Shown here in pieces: positions 1 through 5,720 of a stretch of 9,437 bases of DNA; position 1 is the stretch's first letter; every line of letters starts with the position of its first letter. The notes under the pieces were generated by a model. It was not told the origin of the DNA. It saw only the letters and a list, made by a program, of their open reading frames with translations, and searched no databases. A program made the translations under genes and the position numbers. The stretch lies in assembly GCA_964604045.1 (NCBI GenBank), contig CAZRXM010000042.1:1-9437 (forward strand). The letters are read 5' to 3'. Source of the stretch: DRVP01 sp964604045. Its GTDB lineage: Archaea > Thermoproteota > Bathyarchaeia > Bathyarchaeales > Bathycorpusculaceae.

Positions 1-17
1 TCCTTGTAATTATCTTT

Positions 18-635
18 TTATGTCGTGTTTTCGTGTTTTTGGGCCATTAGGACTCTGTAGCCGCTTTCTCTGGCTAGTATTGTGCAGTTTCCGAAGGTTT
101 CTTGGAATATTTGCTGTATTCTTTTTCCGCCTACTTTCGACCTTAAAACCATTTGGAGTGTGGCTTTTTCAGCCATGTGTTTGGGTGCTTCGGTTATTAT
201 GGCTTTGACTATGGCTAGTCCGGCGCTTACAGGCGGGTTTGAGAGGATGCAGTTAAAAGTTAAGCCTTTAACTGGTTCGTAGAGGTTGCCCCGCCTGACT
301 TCGGCGTTGTGAACCTTGTTGAGTTCGATGTTTCGCCTTGCAAGTTTTACTGCACGCTCGTTTATGTCCACCATGACTACGTGAAGCTTCGGATTAAGCG
401 AGGCGGCTGCTATTCCTATGGCGCCGTAACCGCATCCCACGTCCAAGACCAAGCCGCTTTCGGGCAGAACCATCGACTCTATCAGAAGCTTTGTGCCTAG
501 ATCCACGCGTTTCTTAGAGAAAACTCCTGAGGCTGTTAGGAACTTGAAAGTTTTCCCGCGGAGAAAAGCCTGAATAAGCCTGTAACGGGGTTTCGCTTTT
601 GGTTTTTCCGAGAAATAGTGGTTTATGCTGGTCAT
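18..635 (-). CDS. RsmC/MJ0882-type class I SAM-dependent methyltransferase
   Basis: Predicted class I S-adenosylmethionine-dependent methyltransferase of the MTS/RsmC (MJ0882-like) group, 205 residues from ATG 635. Visible motifs: the SAM-binding motif I VLDVGCGYGAIG at about residues 63-74, the acidic motif II MVDIN near 88-92, and the catalytic SNPP motif at 132-135, typical of N-methyltransferases acting on exocyclic amines of nucleic acid bases. A family-typical GYRVL element lies near the C-terminus. The start was chosen because ATG 635 overlaps the cbf5 stop as ATGA, a sign of translational coupling; an in-frame ATG at 653 would add six residues inside cbf5. Its place behind L14e and cbf5 suggests an rRNA or tRNA modification role, which is inference; the exact substrate cannot be read from the sequence. 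Family call is firm, substrate is not. Confidence 0.9.
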   Translation of the reverse strand: MTSINHYFSEKPKAKPRYRLIQAFLRGKTFKFLTASGVFSKKRVDLGTKLLIESMVLPESGLVLDVGCGYGAIGIAAASLNPKLHVVMVDINERAVKLARRNIELNKVHNAEVRRGNLYEPVKGLTFNCILSNPPVSAGLAIVKAIITEAPKHMAEKATLQMVLRSKVGGKRIQQIFQETFGNCTILARESGYRVLMAQKHENTT

Positions 636-1667
636 AGTTCGCCGCTCTTCCAACCTTTGGGATAGGTGCCTCTGGGCATTAGGACGCGTTTAACCCTCGC
701 AACAACTCCATGAGCAATGTCCAGAATCTCCTCCGTGGAGGCTTGAGCCTCCGCCAGGGCTACGGCTTCACCCTTCAACGTTAGGACGGCCACCATGGAC
801 CCGGCTTTTATGCCAGTCTCAAGGGAAGCCACTCCAGGAGCGGTTAGGCTTGCGCCATGGCATAGGGCGTCCACGGCGGAGTCCTTCACATAGATTTTCG
901 GCAAAAGTGCCAGAGCCTTCTCCATAGGTTGAATGAACTTCCTGAGGATGGAGTCGTCGCCTGTTTCCCGCCAACGGTCAAACCAGTAGGCTACATCATG
1001 CAATGTCACAAGGCCCTCATTTTCGACGAAGGGGCCAGCCCTTGTTCTGCGAAGCTCCTGCATGTGGGCGCCGCAGCCCAGAACCTCGCCTATGTCGTGG
1101 CAAAGTTTGCGGATGTATGTGCCGCCCTCACATCCAACCTTGAAAAGCACGTTCCGCCCATCCATTTCGAGGAAGTCTATGTAGTAGATTCTCCTCGTAC
1201 GGAGCTGCCGTTTCACTGAAGCCCTTAGAGGGGGCCGCTGGTAAATTAGGTCTTCAAACTCTACGAGAACTTCTCTGACACGTTCCTCCGAGACATCGCC
1301 GTGAAGCTTCATGATGCAGACGTACTCCTTTCCGCTTAGAAGCAGAGCTTGCACTACCTTCCTCGACTCTTCAAGGGCTACTGGGAGAACGCCGGTCACG
1401 TTGGGATTTCCCTAAACCTCAACTCGCCTAGAGGGTTTCTAGGGTCCCACCGTGGCCGACGTGTTCCACGCCTATGATGCGTTTAACCCAGGCCGCCACC
1501 TCGTGGCTTGTGGGGCCCGCCGGCTTGTCAAGGTTTATAACGCCGAACCTAATGTAGTCTTTTGCTGGACGATCTTCAGGTTTGCAGCCGTACTTTGGGT
1601 TTGTTTTGCTTTCAGCCTTCACCAAGAGCTGACGTTCAGTCATCCATGGAGCGGGTGTCCTAGGCAT
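632..1667 (-). CDS. cbf5: Cbf5, H/ACA RNP pseudouridine synthase, interrupted by an intron (join 1667..1439 and 1407..632)
   Basis: Archaeal Cbf5 (dyskerin/TruB family), the catalytic subunit of H/ACA guide RNPs that converts uridine to pseudouridine in rRNA; archaeal Cbf5 can also make tRNA Psi55. The gene is two open pieces in different frames: 1667-1428 (79 codons) and 1399-632. Removing 1438-1408 gives 334 residues, the normal archaeal length. Exon 1 carries FGVINLDKPAGPTSHEV (residues 41-57) and GHGGTL (71-76). Exon 2 resumes with PNVTGVLPVAL, so splicing rebuilds GTLDPNVTG with catalytic Asp77 at the junction. Further family motifs are QRPPLRASVKR, GGTYIRKLCHDIG and ELRRTRAGPF; a PUA domain occupies about 247-322 and ends in the VLMPRGTYP element. 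The start ATG 1667 has a GAGGTG ribosome binding site 11 nt upstream. It lies 54 nt behind L14e. A disabled pseudogene is unlikely because both exons are intact and well conserved. Confidence 0.95.
1408..1438 (-). other. 31-nt archaeal bulge-helix-bulge intron in cbf5
   Basis: The splice junctions form a canonical 3-4-3 bulge-helix-bulge on the minus-strand RNA. Outer helix: exon 1 UGGGA (1449-1445) with exon 2 UCCCA (1406-1402). Central helix of 4 bp: exon 1 CCCU (1444-1441) with intron AGGG (1413-1410). Bulges of 3 nt: AGA (1440-1438) and AAA (1409-1407). Inner helix: 1437-1431 with 1420-1414, six pairs and one C-U mismatch, closed by a 10-nt loop. Cutting each bulge after its second nucleotide leaves exon 1 ending in G1439 and exon 2 starting with A1407, so the split codon becomes GAU (Asp77) and the frame is restored. 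In-frame stops UAG (1430-1428) and UGA (1421-1419) lie in the unspliced frame. This structure is the known substrate of the archaeal tRNA splicing endonuclease. Cleavage has been deduced, not observed. Confidence 0.93.
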
Positions 1668-1678
1668 CTGAAACAGTA

Positions 1679-1684
1679 CACCTC
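1679..1684 (-). promoter_or_regulatory. Ribosome binding site of cbf5
   Basis: GAGGTG on the minus strand sits 11 nt before ATG 1667. It supports this start, which also gives an N-terminus that aligns in length with archaeal Cbf5. The next in-frame ATG (1643) has no comparable site. Confidence 0.55.
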
Positions 1685-1721
1685 AAACTTTAGAAAAGTG
1701 GGCTGACCCTAATAACAATTG

Positions 1722-2012
1722 TTAGGCTCTGGCTAAAACTGGCTTAACGGGCTTAGCCATAGCCTCCAGAAGGGCCCTAGCCTTTAAGGCTTCGACAACC
1801 TCCTCGTCGGAGGCCCCGCGTTTAATGTCGATTTTCTCTGCTAAAGGCTCAAGGTGGTTTATGTTAGCCCTTCGCCTCTTAACACCCGTAACACTTTTCG
1901 GCCCCGTGACAAGCACGAAGTTCTTGTCTATAATATCCACAATTACACATTTTCTGCCTGCTTCTCTACCGCAGAGCTTTACGCATATCCTGCCAACTTC
2001 AATCGCCGGCAT
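1722..2012 (-). CDS. rpl14e: 50S ribosomal protein L14e
   Basis: Ribosomal protein L14e (eL14) of the archaeal/eukaryotic large subunit, 96 residues, a usual archaeal length. The N-terminal KOW/SH3-like barrel is recognisable from MPAIEVGRICVKLCGREAG through the CVIVDIIDKNFVLVTGP segment (about residues 1-40). It is followed by the family's basic VKRRRANINHLEPL stretch (about 44-57) and a helical, Ala/Lys-rich C-terminus. The start at ATG 2012 is fixed by GGAGGT six nt upstream. It is the first gene of the unit L14e-cbf5-methyltransferase; L14e next to cbf5 is a recurring archaeal arrangement. This links ribosome assembly with rRNA pseudouridylation. Identification is secure. Confidence 0.96.
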   Translation of the reverse strand: MPAIEVGRICVKLCGREAGRKCVIVDIIDKNFVLVTGPKSVTGVKRRRANINHLEPLAEKIDIKRGASDEEVVEALKARALLEAMAKPVKPVLARA

Positions 2013-2018
2013 ATGTTT

Positions 2019-2071
2019 ACCTCCAAGTTTCTAGGGATAAACGTAAACATTAACGCTCCTATTTATAAATT
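2019..2071 (-). promoter_or_regulatory. Promoter and ribosome binding site of the L14e-cbf5-methyltransferase operon
   Basis: On the minus strand an AT-rich TATA element (ATTTATAAAT, 2070-2061) is preceded by the purine-rich GAAA expected of a BRE. Transcription would start about 25 nt downstream near 2040, leaving a leader of about 28 nt. That leader holds GGAGGT (2024-2019), a full anti-16S match six nt before the L14e ATG. It is the clearest Shine-Dalgarno site in the window. No other convincing promoter is seen before the methyltransferase, so the three genes probably share this one. Confidence 0.75.
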
Positions 2072-2120
2072 TCAGCCCGAAAGAGGTGGAAAATATTAAA
2101 CAAGGCTTGAAAGCTATGGC

Positions 2121-3488
2121 TTAGGTTAGGAATTTTTCGACGACATGGTATAGGACGCTTGATCCGAACACGAGGTTCCTTATTGATATGCGTTCGTCCA
2201 CACCGTGAACCATTTTCAGGATTTCGCCGTATGGAAGATCTGACAAGGCTGGCTGGAAGCCGTAGCACACGGCGCCCATTTTCCTGAAAAACCTCGAGTC
2301 TGTTCCACCGGTCAGCAGTATTGGGGTTACGGCGCAGTTTGGGTCAAACTCTTTTAGGGTTCCTACCATAAGCCTGTAGAGCGGCGTGTTTGTGGGCGAC
2401 TCTGAAGGCTCGTTGGCTTGGATTATTTCAAAGTCAAGCTTGTCTAGGCCTATATCCTCCAAGAGCCCTTTCACATAGTTCAGCGCCGTTTCGGGGGTTT
2501 GCCCCGGAAGAATTCTGCAGTCGAAGACGGCTTCACATTCCGATGGGATTATGTTCTCCTTCACACCGCCGTGGATTATGGTTGGGGTTATGGTCATCCT
2601 CAACATAGCGCGAAGCTCTTCAGCCATACCCTTATCCTTCTGGGCCAGCTTGTCCAAAACCTCGTCGGCTCCGGATGGGTTTTGAAGAAGAAGCCCAAGG
2701 GTTTCCCCCGCCTCCCTGTTTTCTCTAGCCATCACCTCCAAAAATTCCCTGACCGTTGGCGTTAGCACAACTTCTGCACGGTGATTGCCAAGCCTGTCTA
2801 CAACCCTTCCCATGCGGAGGATGGCGTTGTCAGCAGCGCCTGGCACTGAACCATGGCCCGGCCTTCCTTTAGCCTTAACCTTAAACCATAAAATGCCCTT
2901 CTCGGCTGTCTGGATAGTGAAAACGTTTTTGCCGTCCACCGGGACAGCTTGACCTCCACCCTCGTTTATAACGTAGTCTGCCCTAACTTTCTCTGGGTAG
3001 TTTTTGACAAGCCAGCCTGCGCCGTATTCTCCACCCCTTTCCTCGTCGGCCGTCGCCGCCAGTATAACATCGCCCTTAAGTTTGACGCCTCTGCGTTTCA
3101 AAAGCTTCATAACCATGACCTCTATGGCAGTCATGGATTTCATGTCCATGGCGCCCCTCCCCCAGACAAAACCGTCCTTAACAAGTCCGGAAAATGGATC
3201 GACGCTCCACTCTTTTGGGTTGGCGGCCACCACGTCCAAGTGGCTGAGCAGAAGCAGGCTTGGCTTCTCACCAGTTCCCTTCAAACGGGTTATTAGGTTC
3301 CCCCTTCCCGGGGCGGACTCCAAAACCTCGCATTCAAGCCCTTCCCTTTCCAGGGTTTCAGCCAAATATTTGGCTGCGGGAGTTTCATTTCCAGGCGGGT
3401 TTGTGGTGTTTATCCTTATCAAATCGCTTAGGAGGGCCGTAATCTCTCCTTCGATTTCATCCAGAAGCTTGACGCCCACGAGTTTCAC
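2121..3488 (-). CDS. M20 family zinc metallopeptidase (ArgE/DapE/carboxypeptidase type)
   Basis: Cytoplasmic dinuclear zinc amidohydrolase/peptidase of family M20, 455 residues, in the family's normal range. Metal and catalytic residues can be placed: SHLDVV (His83, catalytic Asp85), GRGAMDMKS (bridging Asp115), DEERGG (general base Glu149 and metal ligand Glu150), NEGGG (ligand near Glu176) and the C-terminal VHGVDERI (His428). The inserted dimerisation lid starts near GRPGHGS (209-214) and contains the family hallmark IIHGGVKENIIPSECEA (304-320). GGTDSRFFR lies at 394-402. The start is GTG 3488, with a TATA-like element suggesting an almost leaderless message. Members cleave N-acyl amino acids or small peptides. 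Substrate (acetylornithine, succinyl-diaminopimelate, dipeptide) cannot be told from sequence, and no amino acid biosynthesis genes are nearby to help. Confidence 0.93.
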   Translation of the reverse strand: MKLVGVKLLDEIEGEITALLSDLIRINTTNPPGNETPAAKYLAETLEREGLECEVLESAPGRGNLITRLKGTGEKPSLLLLSHLDVVAANPKEWSVDPFSGLVKDGFVWGRGAMDMKSMTAIEVMVMKLLKRRGVKLKGDVILAATADEERGGEYGAGWLVKNYPEKVRADYVINEGGGQAVPVDGKNVFTIQTAEKGILWFKVKAKGRPGHGSVPGAADNAILRMGRVVDRLGNHRAEVVLTPTVREFLEVMARENREAGETLGLLLQNPSGADEVLDKLAQKDKGMAEELRAMLRMTITPTIIHGGVKENIIPSECEAVFDCRILPGQTPETALNYVKGLLEDIGLDKLDFEIIQANEPSESPTNTPLYRLMVGTLKEFDPNCAVTPILLTGGTDSRFFRKMGAVCYGFQPALSDLPYGEILKMVHGVDERISIRNLVFGSSVLYHVVEKFLT

Positions 3489-3516
3489 GCTCGGTCTTCA
3501 ATCTGTGATCAAGGCG

Positions 3517-3523
3517 ATTTAAG
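3517..3523 (-). promoter_or_regulatory. Possible TATA box for the M20 peptidase
   Basis: CTTAAAT on the minus strand, centred near 3520, would place transcription start close to 3494, only a few bases before GTG 3488. No Shine-Dalgarno site precedes that GTG, so a leaderless or nearly leaderless transcript is plausible. Readthrough from the Mth938-like gene 55 nt upstream is equally possible. Confidence 0.4.
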
Positions 3524-3543
3524 ACTTTGCTGTGCAGGCGCCG

Positions 3544-3891
3544 TTAGCAAGTCAGATGGAAGGCGCCCACAACCCTTTTGCCAGCCTTCAAAAGCTCGTT
3601 AAAGGTTTTGTATGCTTCCCGGGTGGGTTGGGCTATGAGCCTTATCCCCCGCTCTTTTAAGACTCTTTCAACCTCGGGCAAAATCCTAACAAGTCCTGAA
3701 TAGCCTGTGCCAACCACCAAAACCTCTGGGGGAGGTGTCGCGGAGAGAACCTCTCTTAAATCTTCTACGCAAAGTTGGTGGCCCTCCCTCCTCCACCATC
3801 CGCTCAAAACTTTCCCTGGAAAAACTATCAAGTCGCTTGTGTAGCGTTTCCCGTTGATCACCATCACGCCGAAATCGTAGGCTTCGATCAA
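3544..3891 (-). CDS. Mth938-like domain protein (DUF498/AAMDC/NDUFAF3 family)
   Basis: A complete single-domain protein of 115 residues, the usual length of the archaeal Mth938 family. The family pattern is clear along the whole chain: MIEAYDFGVMVINGKRYTSD at the start, SGWWRREGHQLCVEDL (about 30-45), EVLVVGTGYSGLV (56-68), the QPTREAYKTFNELLKAGKRVVGAFHLTC ending (88-115). Eukaryotic relatives include NDUFAF3, a complex I assembly factor, and AAMDC; the archaeal function is unknown. The start codon is TTG at 3891, chosen because it gives the family's N-terminus and because divergent TATA-like elements lie at the right distance for a leaderless message. It may be cotranscribed with the M20 peptidase downstream, without evident functional link. 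Confidence 0.92.
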   Translation of the reverse strand: MIEAYDFGVMVINGKRYTSDLIVFPGKVLSGWWRREGHQLCVEDLREVLSATPPPEVLVVGTGYSGLVRILPEVERVLKERGIRLIAQPTREAYKTFNELLKAGKRVVGAFHLTC

Positions 3892-3940
3892 TCCACTTCA
3901 CCAAAAAATAGTTTAAAGTTTAAAGGATTTAAATTCTAAC
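3892..3940. promoter_or_regulatory. Divergent promoter region with three TTTAAA elements
   Basis: The 49-bp gap between the divergent Mth938-like and DNA glycosylase genes holds GTTTAAA (3911-3917), GTTTAAA (3918-3924) and TTTAAA (3928-3933). TTTAAA is self-complementary, so each can act as a TATA box in either direction. For the plus strand the first element fits a start near GTG 3941 and the third a start near ATG 3959. For the minus strand the first or second element fits a start near TTG 3891. Both genes may therefore be leaderless and share this region. Confidence 0.6.
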
Positions 3941-4540
3941 GTGAAAGATTCAGCGGCCATGGAAACCTTGCCCAGAAGCTTTTACGAGAGGGACCCCGCC
4001 ACAGTGGCGAGGGAGCTTCTTGGAAAAATTCTTGTTAGACGTTTAACAAACCACGTTCTAAGCGGTAAAATAGTTGAAACTGAGGCCTATTACGGCGAAA
4101 ACGATCCGGCCTCGAAAGCCTATATGGGGCGGAAAACCTTCAACGAGCCCATGTTTCGGGAGGCTGGAAAAACATTCATCTACATGGTTCATGGAAACTG
4201 GCTCCTAAACATTGTAGCCCACCCGAAGGGTGAAGTCGGCGCAGTTCTGATAAGGGCGCTGGAACCACTTCAAGGGATTGAAGTCATGAAAAAGAATAGG
4301 GGGACCGAAAACCTTAAGGCATTAACCAGCGGGCCGGGAAGGTTGACTAAAGCCTTGGCCATAACGAAGGATTTGAATGGTTTTGACGTCACCCACAGCC
4401 ACAGCGACCTAACCATTGTTGAGGGAGGCTTGATGGAAAGCTTTGAGGTTTGCGTCTCCCACAGAATAGGCGTTAAGGCAGATCTACCGCAAAAATTGAG
4501 GTTTTACGTGAAGGGCAACCCTTTCGTTTCGAGACACTGA
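3941..4540 (+). CDS. 3-methyladenine DNA glycosylase, AAG/MPG family
   Basis: Monofunctional alkylpurine DNA glycosylase of the AAG (MPG) fold, which removes 3-methyladenine, hypoxanthine and similar damaged bases in base excision repair. It has 199 residues from GTG 3941 or 193 from ATG 3959; the family usually begins close to LPRSFYERD, which favours the ATG, and neither has a Shine-Dalgarno site. Motifs: LPRSFYERDPATVARELLGKILV (10-32), IVETEAYYGENDPAS (44-58) with the catalytic Glu48 and intercalation-pocket Tyr50, IYMVHGNWLLNIV (80-92) with Tyr81 matching human Tyr159 and Asn90 matching Asn169, AVLIRALEP (101-109) and SGPGRLTKALAI (130-141). The position of human His136, which hydrogen-bonds the flipped base, is Lys59 here, and the NWLLN segment is one residue shorter than in the human enzyme. 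The fold is sure; base preference may differ. Confidence 0.93.
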   Translation: MKDSAAMETLPRSFYERDPATVARELLGKILVRRLTNHVLSGKIVETEAYYGENDPASKAYMGRKTFNEPMFREAGKTFIYMVHGNWLLNIVAHPKGEVGAVLIRALEPLQGIEVMKKNRGTENLKALTSGPGRLTKALAITKDLNGFDVTHSHSDLTIVEGGLMESFEVCVSHRIGVKADLPQKLRFYVKGNPFVSRH

Positions 4541-4550
4541 AGTGGTTTAA

Positions 4551-4561
4551 ACCTTATTTAT
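4551..4561 (+). promoter_or_regulatory. Possible TATA box of the phosphodiesterase gene
   Basis: ACCTTATTTAT just after the glycosylase stop is an archaeal TATA-like sequence. It predicts a start near 4583 and a 5' leader of about 16 nt containing the purine-rich GGAAAGGGG before ATG 4599. This suggests independent transcription despite the close spacing to the gene upstream. Confidence 0.5.
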
Positions 4562-4598
4562 CAATCCAGCCAATGATAAGGCGGAAAGGGGCCTGCAA

Positions 4599-5138
4599 AT
4601 GCTTAGGCAGGAGACAGCCCAAAAACAGGAGAAGGGTTCTACAAAAATCGTCGGCTTGATTTCAGACACCCATGTACCCGTCCGTGCAAGGGAGATCCCT
4701 AAGAAAGTTTTTGAGGTTTTTGAGAAGGTTGACTACATCATACATGCAGGCGACCTTGTTGATTTATCGGTTATAGACGCTTTAGAGCAGATTGCACCTG
4801 TTCTGGCCGTTTATGGAAATATGGATGGGCCTGAAATCCGTGGAAAACTGCCAAAAATAAACTCTTTGAAGGTTTTTGACTGGAAGATCGGGGTTATGCA
4901 CGATCCGGGAACCCTTTTCGGCATGGGAAAAATGCGGGAGATAGCTAAACAAAACGGCTTCCACGTGCTTGTTTACGGACACACCCACCACGCTAACATA
5001 AAATGGGAAGGCGAAATCCTATTCATAAACCCAGGAAGCCCCACCAATCCGGTTCCACCTTTCATAACAAAGCCAACAGTTGGACTTTTAACAGTCACAA
5101 AGGAGAAGATTTCGCCTGAAATTCTTGCGCTTTCATAA
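4599..5138 (+). CDS. YfcE/MJ0936-type metallophosphoesterase
   Basis: Calcineurin-like phosphoesterase of the small YfcE/MJ0936 group, 179 residues. These enzymes use two divalent metals (often Mn or Ni) to hydrolyse phosphodiesters such as bis-p-nitrophenyl phosphate in vitro; the cellular substrate is not known. The metal ligands appear in order: ISDTH (Asp23, His25), HAGD (Asp52), GNMD (Asn74), MHDPG (His101), GHTHH (His128, His130), followed by the NPGSPTNP signature (144-151). The first 14 residues are a polar extension before the fold begins at KIVGLISDTH. ATG 4599 is the only plausible start. The gene is a complete, ordinary member of its family; no partner is suggested by its neighbours. 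Confidence 0.92.
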   Translation: MLRQETAQKQEKGSTKIVGLISDTHVPVRAREIPKKVFEVFEKVDYIIHAGDLVDLSVIDALEQIAPVLAVYGNMDGPEIRGKLPKINSLKVFDWKIGVMHDPGTLFGMGKMREIAKQNGFHVLVYGHTHHANIKWEGEILFINPGSPTNPVPPFITKPTVGLLTVTKEKISPEILALS

Positions 5139-5174
5139 CCCCTTTCTCCTTTCACTTTAACTCATCTCTCTCCA
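5139..5174 (+). terminator. Pyrimidine-rich tract, possible terminator
   Basis: Directly after the phosphodiesterase stop codon the plus strand is pyrimidine-rich with short T runs (CCCCTTTCTCCTTTCAC, then CTCTCTCC). There is no hairpin. Archaeal termination needs T-rich tracts rather than stems, but the runs here are short, so this is a weak call. Confidence 0.25.
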
Positions 5175-5245
5175 CGGTTTGAAACTTTAGTTCCACAGCA
5201 TGGCTTTTAAAGAAGTCGAGCTGGAAACAGTCATCAGCATGGTGC

Positions 5246-5403
5246 ATGGCTATGGAGCATTGCAGAAACCCATGGGATAAGAACTGCAAAGCGATGACAT
5301 CGGGGTTTACATACTCTTCAAGGGCGAAAAACTCCCCATTTGTAGGCGTTGCTGGAGTAAGATGGCCGACAAGGAGTGGGAGGGGCGAAAGGGTCGTGGA
5401 TAG
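5246..5403 (+). CDS. Small four-cysteine zinc-ribbon protein, apparent one-base frameshift near 5285-5296
   Basis: A protein of about 52 residues whose two halves lie in different frames. From ATG 5246 (or ATG 5252) the first frame reads MEHCRNPWDKNCK, giving a CX7C pair. After about 5290 the continuing frame is one base back and reads DDIGVYILFKGEKLPICRRCWSK, giving a CX2C pair, and ends at TAG 5401-5403. Together the four cysteines make a typical small zinc ribbon. Neither half works alone: the second frame is open only from 5281 and has no start codon, and the first frame loses the CX2C pair. One extra A in the AAA at 5288-5290 would fuse them as NCKSDDIGVYI. It could be a sequencing or assembly error, a true mutation or recoding. 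I do not recognise a named family; function is unknown. A TATA-like CTTTTAAAG (5204-5212) lies upstream. Confidence 0.6.
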
Positions 5404-5647
5404 CTTAAACTTGAACGTGGCTAAATCCTTTCTGGGAAAAAACGTTAACCTCCACCTTAAAGACGGCTCGGTCATAGTTAACGTGCGGGTGGATGAAATC
5501 CGCAAAGACACATTGAAAGGCGAAGTCTATGTGAGATGCGTCCCCTACGGGAAAACTTCAGCCCTCCAGATACCTTTAAGGAACATTGCTTGGGTCAAGC
5601 TTCTAGACCTCAACTTGATAGGGGCCGACACTAGCCGAGGAAGTTGA
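5396..5647 (+). CDS. Hypothetical small protein, possible Sm/SH3-like beta barrel
   Basis: An 83-residue protein from GTG 5396, overlapping the end of the zinc-ribbon gene (GTGGATAG). The strong GGGAGGGG (5378-5385) ten nt upstream marks this start. The frame is open back to ATG 5246, but that upstream part (53-65 of it reads FVGVAGVRWPTRSGRG in the longer frame) is better explained as the out-of-frame shadow of the zinc-ribbon gene. The chain is rich in alternating hydrophobic residues: FLGKNVNLHLKDGSVIVNVRVDEI (12-35) resembles an Sm1-like strand pair around LKDG, and IPLRNIAWVKLLDL (59-72) resembles a closing Sm2-like strand. This is pattern inference, not a family match. Overlap with the zinc-ribbon gene suggests coexpression. 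Function is unknown; an RNA- or protein-binding role would suit such a fold. Confidence 0.6.
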   Translation: MDSLNLNVAKSFLGKNVNLHLKDGSVIVNVRVDEIRKDTLKGEVYVRCVPYGKTSALQIPLRNIAWVKLLDLNLIGADTSRGS

Positions 5648-5680
5648 TTAAGCCGCTTTGACATAAATACCACAAATAGC

Positions 5681-5688
5681 CTTAAATT
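5681..5688 (+). promoter_or_regulatory. Candidate TATA box of purA
   Basis: CTTAAATT in the 73-bp gap before purA predicts a start near 5710 and a leader of about ten nt. A second AT-rich element, GATATTT (5695-5701), would instead give a leaderless message at ATG 5721. No Shine-Dalgarno site precedes that ATG, so a very short or absent leader is likely. Confidence 0.35.
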
Positions 5689-5720
5689 GGGTTAGATATT
5701 TCTCTAAAGCTGTGGTCTAA

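Noticed and set aside
632..1399. Stand-alone Cbf5-like gene of 255 codons starting at GTG 1399
   Set aside because: It would lack the N-terminal third, including catalytic Asp and the GHGGTL motif, which lie intact just upstream; splicing at the bulge-helix-bulge explains both pieces.
1428..1667. cbf5 as a frameshifted pseudogene
   Set aside because: A 31-nt insert with a perfect 3-4-3 bulge-helix-bulge that exactly restores Asp and frame is not expected by chance.
1713..1724. Perfect 12-bp palindrome TAACAATTGTTA at the L14e stop
   Set aside because: It includes the stop codon, is AT-rich and short, and could be chance; no second copy was seen.
3004..3522. 172-codon plus-strand frame opposite the M20 peptidase
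   Set aside because: Antisense shadow of a clearly conserved gene.
5231..5236. TGATGA on the minus strand as a C box of a guide RNA
   Set aside because: No properly spaced D box or C'/D' pair was found next to it.
5246..5647. A single 133-residue protein
   Set aside because: Residues about 16-50 have no family character and are the out-of-frame shadow of a zinc-ribbon coding stretch; a well-placed ribosome binding site marks an internal GTG start.
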